From the NCBI GenBank assembly GCA_023053575.1, contig JAKZAP010000012.1, forward strand, positions 8,680,230 through 8,744,229: a stretch of DNA of 64,000 nt, given 5' to 3'. The notes under the pieces are model-generated. The model was given only the letters and a program-made list of their open reading frames with translations, did no database searches and was not told where the DNA came from. The position numbers and the translations under genes were made by a program. How positions within the stretch are numbered: the stretch's first letter is position 1; each line of letters starts with the position of its first letter. This DNA comes from Branchinecta lynchi (taxonomy: Eukaryota; Arthropoda; Branchiopoda; Anostraca; Branchinectidae). Below are positions 45,024 through 56,022 of the stretch, one piece after another.

Positions 45024-45032
45024 GCATGTGTC

Positions 45033-45379
45033 ATGGTGCATGTCATGTGTGAATATGAAGAATTAAGAGAGCTGAGAACTGAAATGAGAAATGGTAACGT
45101 AGTATGATTGGTAGCCGTCACTCTGATGATGTGAGGAGACTGGCAAGATTCCTCAGCGTCGCTTTTCAACACCAACAATTATGCTAGAGTAGGTTACTAA
45201 TAATAATAATAATAATATAATATAACTGCAGTAAAAAAGGCTTTCGCCTCTGTTAATTTCTCGAGACACTGTGTACACTAAATTCAATTTCAGCCAGGTG
45301 TCGATCCACGTCTGCTTTAAACTGATTGATATTTTCGGCATTTACGACATTTTCGGGGAGATTATTCCAGTATTCCACT
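45033..45379. repeat. 347-bp left flank of gypsy, copy 2 after the 3' LTR
   Basis: Exact-looking second copy of 34644-34990 placed between the 3' LTR and the continuation of the interrupted LINE (ACCCGGTTTTTGAAGCTCCA). Confidence 0.9.
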
Positions 45380-45445
45380 ACCCGGTTTTTGAAGCTCCAT
45401 TTTCCAAAGCCTTTTCGGAATTTCTCACCACGAATTTTCAAGCTG
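45192..45445 (-). pseudogene. LINE C-terminal fragment (intact over the target)
   Basis: Minus strand encodes WSFKNRVVEYWNNLPENVVN, then AENINQFKADVDRHLAE, with (ATT)n tail. Same LINE family as 27931-28180. It reads through the point where the 5' LTR cuts the other copy. Confidence 0.85.
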
Positions 45446-46044
45446 TACTAGATCGTTCTTTTTTGTTTATTTTGTTGTCATGGACTTTTTGTGCAAATAA
45501 TCTTATGTTATATCACGGCTAGCCCAGGTTTTTGTTATTCTTAGTACTTTTTCAGTCGTGTTTATATACTTTCGGCGGATCTGGGGATATGAACAGATGG
45601 CGGAATACCTAGAACCTTAGGCCGATCCTCTGTTGGAGACATTTTTGTTCTGCCGGACCCGATCTATTAGTATTGATCCTGTCCGGAAACGAAACGACTG
45701 GAAAAAATACTTAGCGACTAGCGACAAATGGGTCAACGCTCGGGATGTTATCTGTTGTTGTTTTGAAAACCTTGTACATTAAATGTTATACATTACCAGG
45801 AAGAGCCAAAAATCGCCAAAAAAGCATCTGCTGAGTTTTCCGATATCATGAAGATAAACAGAAAAGTCAGCAGATGCGATTTCGGCGGTTTTCTACTCTT
45901 CCTGACAATGCTTCTTACGCATAACATTTTACACATAATATTTTTAAAATCACAATCCCAACTGTCGGTTGAAACTGCGCATCCTTGCGTTATTTGCCAC
46001 GAAACTTCTGACAGTGCAGCATCCTTAATTTAACTCTTGTCGTA
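45446..46044. other. Intronic, nothing recognised
   Basis: GCAGATGCT and AGCATCTGC-like words near 45830 and 45865 form a loose inverted repeat around ATCGCCAAAAAAGCATCTGC. No other feature. Confidence 0.3.
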
Positions 46045-46780
46045 TTCAAACTCAAATTCATTATATTCTCCAAATACTCTTTTACAACGAATAGCATAGG
46101 ACGTCAACGAAAATAATAACCCTTTTTGATTTATCACTGACTTACGGCGGTTACATTTAAACGATACGTATAAATATAAATAAAGTTCTATAAATAACTA
46201 TAAATAAAAAGTCATCAATTCGTAAAAATATTAAACTAATCGGTAACTATATACCTACAATTATAAAATGACAATATATACAATTAGCCTAGGTCAACAA
46301 TACCTCAAAATATTTACAGTTAGAAGTCATTTTGTTGCATCAAATTAAAATGTTTCACGAAATACGGCACGAAAGACTTGAGAAAACGATCCAACGAAGC
46401 AGCTGGAGGCATTTCTAATAGTTGGTGTTTGAGATTTTTTGATCCCCGGGTTTTTTTTCTCTTGTCTACTGCTTTGAAAACTTGGAAGTATTTCACGATG
46501 ATGATCGGAATTCAACACAGTCATCCCAAAATTCATCAAGAGCTGATGTCTTCGCTGGCTCAGTGTCATCAGATTCAGTTTTGAAAGACTTGTACTGTAG
46601 TCAGTTTACGAGGGCCCAAGATAATTTTGCAAGCCCGTTTTTCTATTGACTCAGTTTTGTGACTCTGCTCAATAGTTAGAGATGCATGCCATAGACTACA
46701 AGCGTACTAGGTTATAGGCCGGAAGTAAGTCTTGTAACAGCTTAGGAGTGACTCAATTGAGAGTCCAAATCGTCGTAAGC
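46045..46780 (-). pseudogene. CR1-type LINE 3' end
   Basis: Minus strand shows, across frameshifts, ESIEKRACKIILGP and LSQRRHQLLMNFGMTVLNSD, then HHREILP, followed by an AT-rich 3' UTR. The UTR and last codons recur at 51030-51395. Close relative of the plus-strand fragments at 47175 and 47865. Confidence 0.75.
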
Positions 46781-46948
46781 AGCTAAAGGCATCAAGAGAG
46801 CGCAGCCTTTGCCTGTTATGCCAGTTATGGCCAGATGGCTCTGATTATATATAAATACAGACGTGGTCGACTCCAAGGCTTTTCCCAAAACTGGTAGTGA
46901 GAAAGAGTTCTAAGAAAAAACGAGCAATAGAAAACTACTGATACTTAC

Positions 46949-47125
46949 TGTGATAAGTTGAGAAGATATGTTCTTCAGAACAACATGCCGCAGAATCGAC
47001 CCCTTTTTGGGTTGCCTTCGAGGATGCCCAACCATGCTGGAGATGGAGGCATGGCTGGCAGCGCTGGCACTTGTTCGTGACGCGATCGAGACAGCGTCAG
47101 CAACGTCAAGAAACTGGCTTTGTAC
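46949..47125 (-). CDS. VPS8: VPS8 exon b (pre-propeller linker)
   Basis: 59 codons, phase 0 to 0, donor GTAAGT. A Ser/Ala-rich linker is followed by a basic patch and KGSILRHVVLKNISSQLIT, which matches the GSVMRHSLLKGIS-type motif just before the propeller. It lies directly beside LINE 3' ends on both sides. The acceptor follows a short tract ending GAATAG; a second AG 12 nt downstream would drop four codons in frame. Confidence 0.85.
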
Positions 47126-47174
47126 CTATTCGAAAAAGGAAACTGCAGGTTAGAAAAAAAACTGCAATCAATAC

Positions 47175-47860
47175 ATGAAGCTTCTAGCAACTACAAGCAT
47201 CCCACCCTACAAGCATCCCACAAGCATCTTAAGTCGTTCGCTTCTCTTCGTAGGTTTGGTCTTTCACCAAGAGTTACGAGGTCTCTGTACTGTAGGTACA
47301 TCCGTCCATGTATAGAGTACTCTTGTGCAGTCTGGCATCCAGGACTTACAGACGGACAGACTGGAAAGTATCCAGAAGAGGGTCGTGAAGATTATCCTTG
47401 GCCCAACCTACACTTCTTATGAAGACGGATTAGCCAAGCTTGGTCTCTCTACTCTCTCTGATAGACGACACAAACTGACTATAGACATTGGACGCAAAAT
47501 TCCTGACCTCAGACCTTCATAGAACTATATTACCGGACTTTAAAGTACCAAACCCTAATCGACCGAACACCAGACACAAAGCAGCAACTGAAAATTGTCC
47601 GAAACTTGTTCGCCCGAATATCTACTGACAGGTACCTCAAGTCCTTTGTACCCTATTTCGTACACCAATTCAATTCATGTAGTAGTAAGGTAAATTGTAT
47701 ATATTAAGTGTCGACTGTGAATTTTTAAACTTATCAAAATGTCTTTTACAGTGTTATTATATGTATTGGTGGTAAACTGTACGACGATCCAATGCTAGCA
47801 AGTGAATTCTACGAGCTATTAATGCAATAAAAGATAAAAGAATATTGTTGTCAGGTATGG
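47175..47860 (+). pseudogene. CR1-type LINE 3' end, frameshifted
   Basis: Across two frames: SLYCRYIRPCIEYSCAVWHP, then DRLESIQKRVVKIILGPTY and GLSTLSDRRHKLTIDIG. This is the post-RT region of CR1/jockey elements, with stops and a -1/+1 shift near 47350. The 3' UTR ends near 47840 with AATAAAAGATAAAAG. Confidence 0.75.
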
Positions 47861-47864
47861 CACT

Positions 47865-48500
47865 TCGATTTGACACGGGATCAGTCGAATTCGTTGGAGA
47901 GATTGCAATTCCGAGCCCTCCTTGTTACTTCTAAAAGCTTCTTCCGAGTTTCAAGCTGGAATCTTTGGCCCAACGTTGGGAAAAAATGTGCCTTAAATTT
48001 GGAGTTAAGACGCTTGAGAATCCTCGTCTGCGAGACATTTTCCCGCCTGAGTTTGAACCCGTTAGGCCTAGACCTGCGCGAATGGTTTCGCAGCCGATTC
48101 CTAAGTTACATCCTGTTTCTGCATCTCATGACCGATACAGAAAAAGCTTCGTACCGTCATTCGTCAAAATGTATAACTCATCGTGATTCTTGTATAGCTC
48201 ATCGTAATTCGTGCTTATTTTATAATTGTTTGAATCCTAGTTCTGACATACGTTTAATGTGACGTCATTCGTCGAAATGCATAATTCGTTGTAACTCCTG
48301 TTTATGTTATAGTGATTTGAGTTTCAGTTCTGATATAAGTGTAATTGTAAATGATCACTTACAGTGATTCGAATTGTATATAAGTTTATTATTTATGACA
48401 AATTATGACAAAGGTGTTGATGTTATTATGTGTATGACGAAAAATCCAATGTTTGGCTTGCCGGTGAAGGAATTCTGAAAATAAATTTAAAATTGAAAAC
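47865..48500 (+). pseudogene. Second CR1-type LINE 3' end, (GAACT)n tail
   Basis: The frame has QSNSLERLQFRALLVTSK, then in another frame CLKFGVKTLENPRLRDIFPP. Ends AATAAATTTAAAATTGAAAA, then CTGAACTGAACT. Abuts the preceding LINE copy. Confidence 0.75.
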
Positions 48501-49394
48501 TGAACTGAACTATCGACGTCAGTTAATTTTAGGTGTAAGAATACATCCTGAGTCATTTTCTGAACTTCATTTTCGCGAAACTCTCTCGGGCATCCAAATT
48601 GTAAGGGACTCCTTGAAAACATTGATAAAACCAATTATTATTTCGGTATTACGATATTCGGCCCTATTTTGCAAGCGTCCTCTTCATATTCAAGCCAGAA
48701 AAACGAACTTGTGATAAAATAAATAAAATTATATCATCTATAGCAGCTACAAGTGTCTGAGTTTGATTTTCGGATCGGACGTGCACCCACGAACTGAAAG
48801 AGCCTGGCAAGGGAAGATCTGCAATCCTCGTGTTCTCGTTGTTTTGCGTCCGGAGAGTTCCCAGGAATTGACCCCCTATTTTCAGGGTTTCCCTCGAGAG
48901 GTCCCTGGGGAACGGCGAGAGTAGCCTACATCGTTCAGCGATCAGAAATCTTTGGTGAGAAGTTTGAAAATGGTAAGTATACCGGATTTTACAGATCAGT
49001 ATGCACCAGCAATTCTTTTACATATATGCTTTACAAGTAGTGCATGGGTTTCTTTGATGGACTTGCCAACAGGTAACCCCAGGTAAGTTAGCAAACCGGA
49101 ATGCTATACATGAACACTGCCTAGTCGTACTGTTACGTCCGAGTTTGACTTTCAGTTGAAAATATATAAATACATAATATATAAGTCGATTGACTTTTGG
49201 CTTCGATTCAATAAATCCATACGCCGGGTGATTACCGGTGCTTTCATAAAATTTTCTTTCTTTCAATTTCTATCGCTACGGCAATTGGTCACTCTGTGAA
49301 GTTATGATGCGACCTCCAGTAGGCGGCGTCACTCAGCGATTATCCTCTGGAAGATTGTGTCCGTTTCCTTTTTCTTCAATATGATGGCGTAAAT
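48501..49394. other. Intronic, one CGTTCCCC-type hairpin fragment
   Basis: GGTCCCTGGGGAACGGCGAG at 48900 belongs to the hairpin family of 32970-33850. The rest is unassigned. Confidence 0.35.
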
Positions 49395-50400
49395 AGATAG
49401 ATAGATAGATTTATTAATTGCTAAGCAGCCCGAGGGCCATGGCAACAAAAGATCACAAAAAAAGTATCACATACTAGAATTAAACGCAGAAAACAAAACA
49501 ACACAAAAGAGAGAAGCTCCTCCTTAATCTTTCTCTTTTCTAATAACCGTTTTCAACATTTCTTTGTTACTTCCCTAATCCAAAGTTCTACTTCTATGTT
49601 CCATCGCTCTCCTCAGGAATCGCCCCAATCTCTTAATCGTAGTACAACATTCATTCCTAACAACTCTGATTAACCATTCTTAATCAAATCCTTAATCTTT
49701 CCTCCATTCACTCAGCTCCATGTACTCGCAAACCATGTGAACCAAACTCTCATTCTCGCATCCGCACATCGGACAAAAGTAAGGACCGGATTTCTGCCGA
49801 GAATTACCAATATAACGCCTTCTAGCACCAATTGGCAGGGTGTCCGCCAAGATTTCAATAATAATTCTTAATTTCTCCCGCTTAAGACCCGCTTTTAACA
49901 TTATAATCTCACCCCATGTCTCCCTTACCGCGGCATAAAGCCTCAGGGATTCCGATTGATCTTTTCGGACGTGCCAAACCTGTATTTCCTGGCTCTTAAG
50001 TATTTCCCGCACTAGCTTGCTAACTCCCTCCTCATTTCCTACTCCATTATTCCGCATTTCACCAATCCCACAATCTTCCAATATCTTTTTTACCGAATAT
50101 GGCCACGAAATAGATGAATCGTCTTTCAACGCTTCTAAATATGGTGATTTTATTATTCTAACACGTGGGAAACTAACAATCTTTTCCCAAAATCTAACCA
50201 TATTAAATAATCTTACATTTCTCAACGATGTTAGACCTAATTCACCCTTAATCACTACACTATTTGTAAATTTACTAACCCCTAACCACCTTTTAAAATA
50301 CCCTAACTGCAAAACTTCTATTTTATCTATTTTCTCATAACCCCATACTTCAGACCCGTAATGCATTACCCCCACTAACTTAGACCTAAATATTTATTTG
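49395..50400 (-). pseudogene. LINE C-terminal half with CCHC finger, (ATCT)n tail
   Basis: The open frame 50375-49692 (227 codons) starts inside a YGSEVWGY motif and ends with CPMCGCENESLVHMVCEY, a CX2CX8HX3C terminal finger. The 3' UTR has GGCCCTCGGGCTGC and ends AATAAATCTATCTATCTATC. The 5' side is truncated by a stop near 50395. RT core absent; the clade is not certain. Confidence 0.8.
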
Positions 50401-50482
50401 AGTCCCCGAAAGTTTTAGCACTTCCGGTAACTTACAAACAAATACAAAACCACACCAGATGAAACTAAAATATCAGACTCAC

Positions 50483-50599
50483 GGTTCCGAATTCCTCATT
50501 TTCAAGAATGTTGTCAATGTCTTCCTGAAGCAAATTTTCCAGAGACAGGTCTCCGAGACCATTTATACCATTGAACTGGCCATACTCATCAATGGAGAG
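50483..50599 (-). CDS. VPS8: VPS8 exon a (acidic N-terminal segment)
   Basis: 39 codons, phase 0 on both sides. The acceptor is preceded by a T-rich tract ending CTTAG, and the donor is GTGAGT. It encodes an acidic, Leu-rich stretch with LSLENLLQEDIDNILENE, comparable to the acidic TLESIL-type region before the VPS8 propeller. Because it starts with an acceptor, at least one exon with the start codon lies farther upstream. The segment is weakly conserved in the family; assignment depends on phase and order. Confidence 0.75.
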
Positions 50600-51029
50600 C
50601 TAAGAAAAAAGTTAAAATAAAGAACTGAACGACATTTTCTCAAAATAAAATAGTTTCCCATGGCCATTTTTGTATATAACTTGTTCAGCCAAAGGGAAAC
50701 AGAATCCTTTTGTGCAGACCGTTTGCCCAGCTAATACGGTATGCAAGCAAGGGTAGGCTACACTGATCCAAGAATCCACCATAGCAATAGGAAAATTCCA
50801 GGTTTCATCTTCAAGATTTTCCTTCCGGATTCCCCTCCCCCCCCCCTCCGCCCCCCACCGACTCCAGAATGTGGGAGGATGTCGCAGAGGCAAAACATTT
50901 GAGAGACAAAACAAATCTGCAGACATATCTTTAGGTGAAAAAGGTTAAGTTAATTGACGTTTGACACTGGGAGGAACACATGCAAATGGAACTAGGTAAT
51001 GTTGAAGAATAGCTGTCAATCCTGCAAGG
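50600..51029. other. Upstream of VPS8 exon a; C-run near 50838
   Basis: No supported feature apart from the pyrimidine tract of the exon acceptor (50600-50618) and a C-rich stretch. Confidence 0.3.
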
Positions 51030-51395
51030 GTCAAAATTCAAATTCATTATATTCTGCAAATATTCTTTTACAACGAATAGCATAGGACGTCAACGAAAAT
51101 AATAACCCTTTTTGATTTATCATTGACTTATGGCGGTTACATTTAAACGATATGTATGAATATAAATAAACTTCTATAAATAACTATAAATAAAAAGTCA
51201 TCAATTCATAAAATACTAAACTTATCGGTAACTATATATCTACAATTATAAAATGACAAGATATACAATTAGCCTAGGTCAACAATACCTCAAAATATTT
51301 ACAGTTAGACGTCATTTTGTTGTATCGAATTGAAATGTTTCACGAAAACGGCACGAAAGACTTGAGAAAACGATCCGACGAAGCAGCTGGAGGTA
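51030..51395 (-). repeat. LINE 3' UTR, second copy
   Basis: About 95% like 46045-46410 by eye, then diverges at GAAGCAGCTGGAGG. Non-coding piece only. Confidence 0.8.
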
Positions 51396-52571
51396 TTTGT
51401 AATAAAATTCACTTATTGCTTGACTATGGGGAAACAATGCATATATAGCTTGCATATATACAATGCATATATCGCTTGACTATGGGAAAACAATGCATAT
51501 CTGGTAATCTAGAATATGAAGCCTCGCCTTAAAGGACACCTCGCACTACTTAGTGTTTCTGATCAGGTATTATCTGAGATAGTTGAACTATGCTTACCGA
51601 AAATTACACACGGCTTCAGCTGCTTTTACCCTCTATCCATGTCCCTTGCCTTGGGTAACAATCTTGGACAAATCTGCATTACCGTGTCCTGACTATATAT
51701 CTACTCCTTGGAAACAATAATCAGGCGCATGGAAACAATAATCAGGCGCATCATTTGTCATGTAAAGAGAACAAACGAAGCAAGTGTGACAATCAGTGAA
51801 TTGCTAATAGAGGAGTCAGGATACACTCATGAAGCGAAGAATCTCGAGGACAAGAATGGACGGGAATACTACTGAAGTAGAATGGTTTACTATCATCAGA
51901 AGTTCCTTCAAGCCCTTTACTTCCTGAATGAGACTGGGATCTTGCAAAGAAACAAGTATGTAATGATAGTTACCCCATCTAAGGAAAGTTGATCATTTGA
52001 TGCTCTATAACTTCTTGATGGAGATCCTTCAACTGAGCTCATTGTGACAGCTGCTTGCTGACGACAGCAAAACTTTCACAGGAGCCTGGAAATGAAAGTC
52101 AGGAACATTAATTTTAATGACATCCACTTCAATATTCATTTATTTAAAGTAGCTTAAAGTTGTTCAGCACCATCCTGCAGTTGGCTTGCCTGTTCGATGC
52201 CCTCTGTTTGTTTGGTCAATTTCTAGTTGGTTGATGTGGTTGCTATTTTGACCATTCAGCCAAGGTTTCAAAAACAAAAGATGCTGCTCAATAAAAAAAA
52301 AAAAAAAGAGCCTCATGCTTAGGCCTAGGATGTTTCATCAGAGACAATTTATCTCACAAGCAAAATCAACTCACTCACAGGGACTACTGGCCACTCAGAC
52401 AATTTGTCACAGACACGGGATTAACCACCACAAATCATTAGAATCAAACGTCTTCTTGGCTAACTGCAAACCGAAGCTGATAGCGATTTATTGCTCGATC
52501 ACTAGCTTACTTAATGGCTGCTTTGGGATAGTTCTACAGGAGGTTGCCCCAGGGAGATTCCCCTGAGGTTG
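51396..52571. other. Unassigned
   Basis: A word TTAAAGGACACCTCGCACTA near 51531 recurs at 60972. Run of A near 52292. No genes recognised. Confidence 0.3.
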
Positions 52572-55500
52572 CCTCAGTGGAACCTCAAATTTATATGACC
52601 TCGAACTTGGCCCGAAAACCTTACAAGAAAATTTATGTGCAGTCCAAAACAGGTCCTGGATCACTCAGAGCCTGGTCACACTGGGCTCAGGAAGGTGCCA
52701 ATTTGACAATCTGTACAGGCAGGGGTGGCCCGAAGGGGGGGTGACTCACCCCCCCTGCCTTCCGTTAATTCGTATCAGTCGTTTATTTTGACATTTCGCT
52801 AAGTTGTATCAGTCGTTTATTTTGGCCTCGCCGAGGTCCCGGGCATTCATTTTAATAAAAAATAACCCGAGTCGTTTAAAAAAAATTTAAATTTTGTCTC
52901 TGCACAGCTTCAGTCGTAAGCCAGTCCCCGAAGTAGTCGTTTAAACCAGGTTTTGTAACCCGATAGGTCGCAGACATGATTCCTCGGGGCAGCAATGCGG
53001 CTACCTGTTCTACTCCCATGGGATTTGGATCTGCCTAACTTCAGTCTTTCAGATTTTAGCCTGTCAAAATTACAATAGGTTAGTTGTTAAAGTGAAGTCT
53101 GACTGGTAACATTGAAATACCTTATAGACCAAAAGCGAGAGACAAGGTTATGTGCATTGATTTTTGGTCATCTTTGGCTATAAGTGAAAAAAGAAGGAAT
53201 ACAATTTTTAAACAGAATGGAAAAGCCATTAGAAATCAAATGACAGGAGACCCGCAAAAGAAGTGTGCCAGAACAAATCGAAACATGTCGATTATAAAGA
53301 GAGGTTGAGGTAGGAACAACGCTTGAAAAGGACAAGGATGATTTTAATATACACCCGAAATTCGTTTCCCAGGACAGGAGGGGTTCCGCAGACGCTGGAA
53401 TAGCTCATTCTAGTCCGGAGGTAAATTTTTGGCCTCTGTGCTAGCAGAGGCTCTACTATCAAAATGTTTATTCCTTCAGCCAAAGCTGACTGCGAATCGT
53501 ATGTATCACTGCTGACTGCGAATCATAGCACTATCAAATATGGGAGGAGCAAGGTATTTACCGACTAGCTGGTAATTTTTCCGTCTTTTTTTGCGGAAAA
53601 ACGGCTGATTTAAAGAAAACCCACCGTTTTTAAGAAAAATCGACTGTTTCCCAAAAAAATCGATTTTTTATGAAAAATCGCGAAAAATCTATTTTTTACC
53701 GGCTAGCCGACAACATCGGGGGAGGGGCGGGGTGCACCCCCCCCCCATACGTGACGCCCCTGTATGCTAGTGTTAAAGCACATCTGAAGAGACTTCGTAA
53801 AATTCAGGACACTCATACAACTCGAAAATGATCTCTTTTATGTTTAAGATATTCTAAAAGTGAACTTCTCGTCTTCATTTGCTGTGTATATAGCATCTTC
53901 TGTCGCGTAGAATCAAATTCTCCAAACCAGTTTTAGGTTGCAATTCTTTAGATGTAGCTCACTGTAGCTTTACCTGCTTTAGTTTTCGGCATGAAAGTAC
54001 AGTGTGTAGAGTGACAAATAAAACGGTACACGGTACTTTCATTATGAAACAAAAGAACATCAAATGACCTGGAAAAAACGCAACTCAAGTCTCGTTGGCG
54101 AACCTGGCGTTTTTTTTTATATCTGTAAACTCCTGTCAGGCCAAGACCAAAAGTTCATTACGTCCGTAAATCCGGATTTCTTTTTTTAACGCACTGGCAA
54201 ATCTTTTTTCCTCATTTCGTTTCTGAGGAAGTGTGTTCTGAACGTGAAAATTACTTTTTTTGCTATTAGTTTGCAGCAAATCTACTTTCTTTTCTATGGG
54301 CTTTATTTTGTCACTTTTTTTATGGACAGAGGCGTGATTTCATAGCTATTCTTAATTTTTCATTGGGATCGCAAAATGACGCCCTGCTCTTCAGCTTACG
54401 TTCATAAATCAGGATTTTTTTTACAGGAATTACTTTTTTGCTTTAATACGGAACAAATCTACTTTGTTTTCTGTGGCCACTATTTTTTCACTTTTTTCGA
54501 CGGTCAGATTTGTTATTTCAAAGATGTTTTTTCCTTTTCAATGGGATTGCAAAAAGACGCCCTCCTCCTCGGTGTTTCACAAAATTACGCCTGTGGCACA
54601 TTTCATAGTAGCCTATTCTCTACTTAGAGGAAGGGTGTGTCATTTACTTGGCGATGAGGCTTGGAACTTTTTAGATTTGAAACACATTAAAGGCTGGCTA
54701 GAATCTTTCTAGACAAAGGCAGATTAAAAAAAATTCGCCTGCTGCGCTTGCTTTAATTTGTCCCGGGCACAGGCGTTGAAAGCGTTCCTCTTATGCGAAA
54801 GTTGAAATGTAAAGCTGAGGCTATGATGGTATGTATACAAAAATTTTGATTACAAGAATAATTTCAGGTGATGCATTGCAGCTAGTTTTACACCGGCTCT
54901 ATTATTTGTTGGTGGGGAATGTGCGCCATTGCAACATAGTCGCAACAGTTAATTTTTGTTGGTACCTGCGAGTTGTATATTACGATCCATGAGTCGTTGA
55001 AATGACGGGTCTCACCCCCCCTGGCCTGAGTGCTTCGGGCCACCCCTGTGTACAGGAATTTGGTTCTGAAAATCCTCAGGGGACATGATGGTTGATGGCT
55101 TTGGGGAAGCTTGCGGATAATAAGCAGACTGCAATTAGGGGTGTAAAATCAAAACTTGGCCAGTATTGCAACAATTCAGTTTTAATTATGTTGGGCTAGT
55201 GCGAAATATCATGAGTATTTTTCAACATCTCAGGATTAGCCTAAGCTATTGGGAAAGAAAGGTAGAGAGTTTCTAGCAAAATGCCATCAGTTACATTTAC
55301 TTTTTTTTTGCTCCCAAAATATGACGAAGAAGTATCTGTTTGATGTCTTTTTCTTTTTTTTTCAAGTAAAAAAAACTACTTATTTACATTATTTTATAGC
55401 CATCAGCACTTAAAAATACCAGGATATTTCCTGAAACATAACCAGAACTGCTGTATTGTTCTAAACGGTCTCCCAAAGATAAATCAGAAACATTCAGAAT

Positions 55501-55715
55501 TACAGGAGAGGTTACCAACCTTGAATTTATATGACCTCGAACTTGGCTAAATAAACATTACAAGGAAATTTTTGTGCAGTCCAAAACAGGTCTGGGGTCC
55601 CTCATGGTTTCCATCTTCACAATTAGTTAGGACCTTTCTTGTTAGGAATGAAATGAAATTTCCTTCCAATTTTTGTATGTTTTAGGCCAGGTTCGAGGTT
55701 GTGTAAATTTGAGGT
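52572..55715. repeat. Two pieces of a small MITE with CCTCGAACTTGGCC ends
   Basis: 52572-52650 and 55524-55600 share AATTTATATGACCTCGAACT and GTGCAGTCCAAAACAGGTC. The second copy closes at 55683-55715 with an inverted GGCCAGGTTCGAGGTTG, so it is a MITE of about 190 bp. The first copy lacks the other end. The hAT element lies between them. Confidence 0.6.
52720..55048. mobile_element. hAT-superfamily element with perfect 8-bp TSD
   Basis: Ends CAGGGGTGGCCCGAAG and CTTCGGGCCACCCCTG are perfect 16-bp inverted repeats, flanked on both sides by TGTACAGG (52712-52719 and 55049-55056), the hAT signature. 2,329 bp, with G/C-runs next to both ends. No hAT transposase frame; a second CCCCTG end-like sequence near 53746 hints at a nested relic. 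Non-autonomous. Confidence 0.92.
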
Positions 55716-55830
55716 TGGATACCCCACCTGCAGCTGTCCTGCAGGTGTATCTCGTACTTTCTTTTTATTTTAAATTTAAATGAGCCGAATGAGCCCAGTC
55801 TGGGCTCAAGCCTAATGTCCTTCTTTGTCT

Positions 55831-56022
55831 TCCATCCCAACAGAGTCACCGTGTCCACCGATGGACAGGTCTTATATAGGGAACGACGCTACTGTCGTCA
55901 GCGACACCTCTGGCCGCAGTGTTCCTCCTTGGTACCGTGCTCCAGGTGTCACCGTGTCAACGTTGGATGCTGGCGACGAGCTGGTACAGATTGCATGCAG
56001 AGAGAGCAACCCCAGCTCTTAA
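55831..56022 (+). CDS. Possible terminal exon of an unknown plus-strand gene
   Basis: A strong acceptor (TCCTTCTTTGTCTTCCATCC, then CAACAG) precedes a GC-rich open frame ending in TAA: SPCPPMDRSYIGNDATVVSD, then RSVPPWYRAPGVTVSTLDAG and DELVQIACRESNPSS. It reads like a polar C-terminal tail but matches nothing I know. No upstream partner exon was identified, and it lies among repeats, so it may be fortuitous or captured by a transposon. Confidence 0.3.
   Translation, partial: SIPTESPCPPMDRSYIGNDATVVSDTSGRSVPPWYRAPGVTVSTLDAGDELVQIACRESNPSS

Larger units (their letters stand above)
200..50599 (-). other. VPS8: VPS8 gene, partial (14 exons, both ends missing)
   Basis: Fourteen minus-strand segments, each bounded by AG and GT splice signals, join in frame into about 721 codons. 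Motifs recalled from animal VPS8 occur in the expected order: GAVSALTFNHDCSRLL, then EPLCLPLLSWQ, FKGLATG, ACYQSVLVSYGQVFLLGT, KAKAVIGLK, AKSVFLESLE and VYISCCMAGRSYPYG. VPS8 is the CORVET-specific subunit that binds Rab5 and tethers early endosomes; its N-terminal half is a beta-propeller, followed by an alpha-solenoid and a C-terminal RING. The window holds roughly residues 100 to 760 of a protein of about 1,400. No start codon was found above 50599, and the solenoid and RING exons lie below position 200. The gene spans more than 50 kb for half its coding sequence. The identity rests on recognition, not alignment software, but the phase consistency of all 13 junctions is strong support. Confidence 0.93.
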
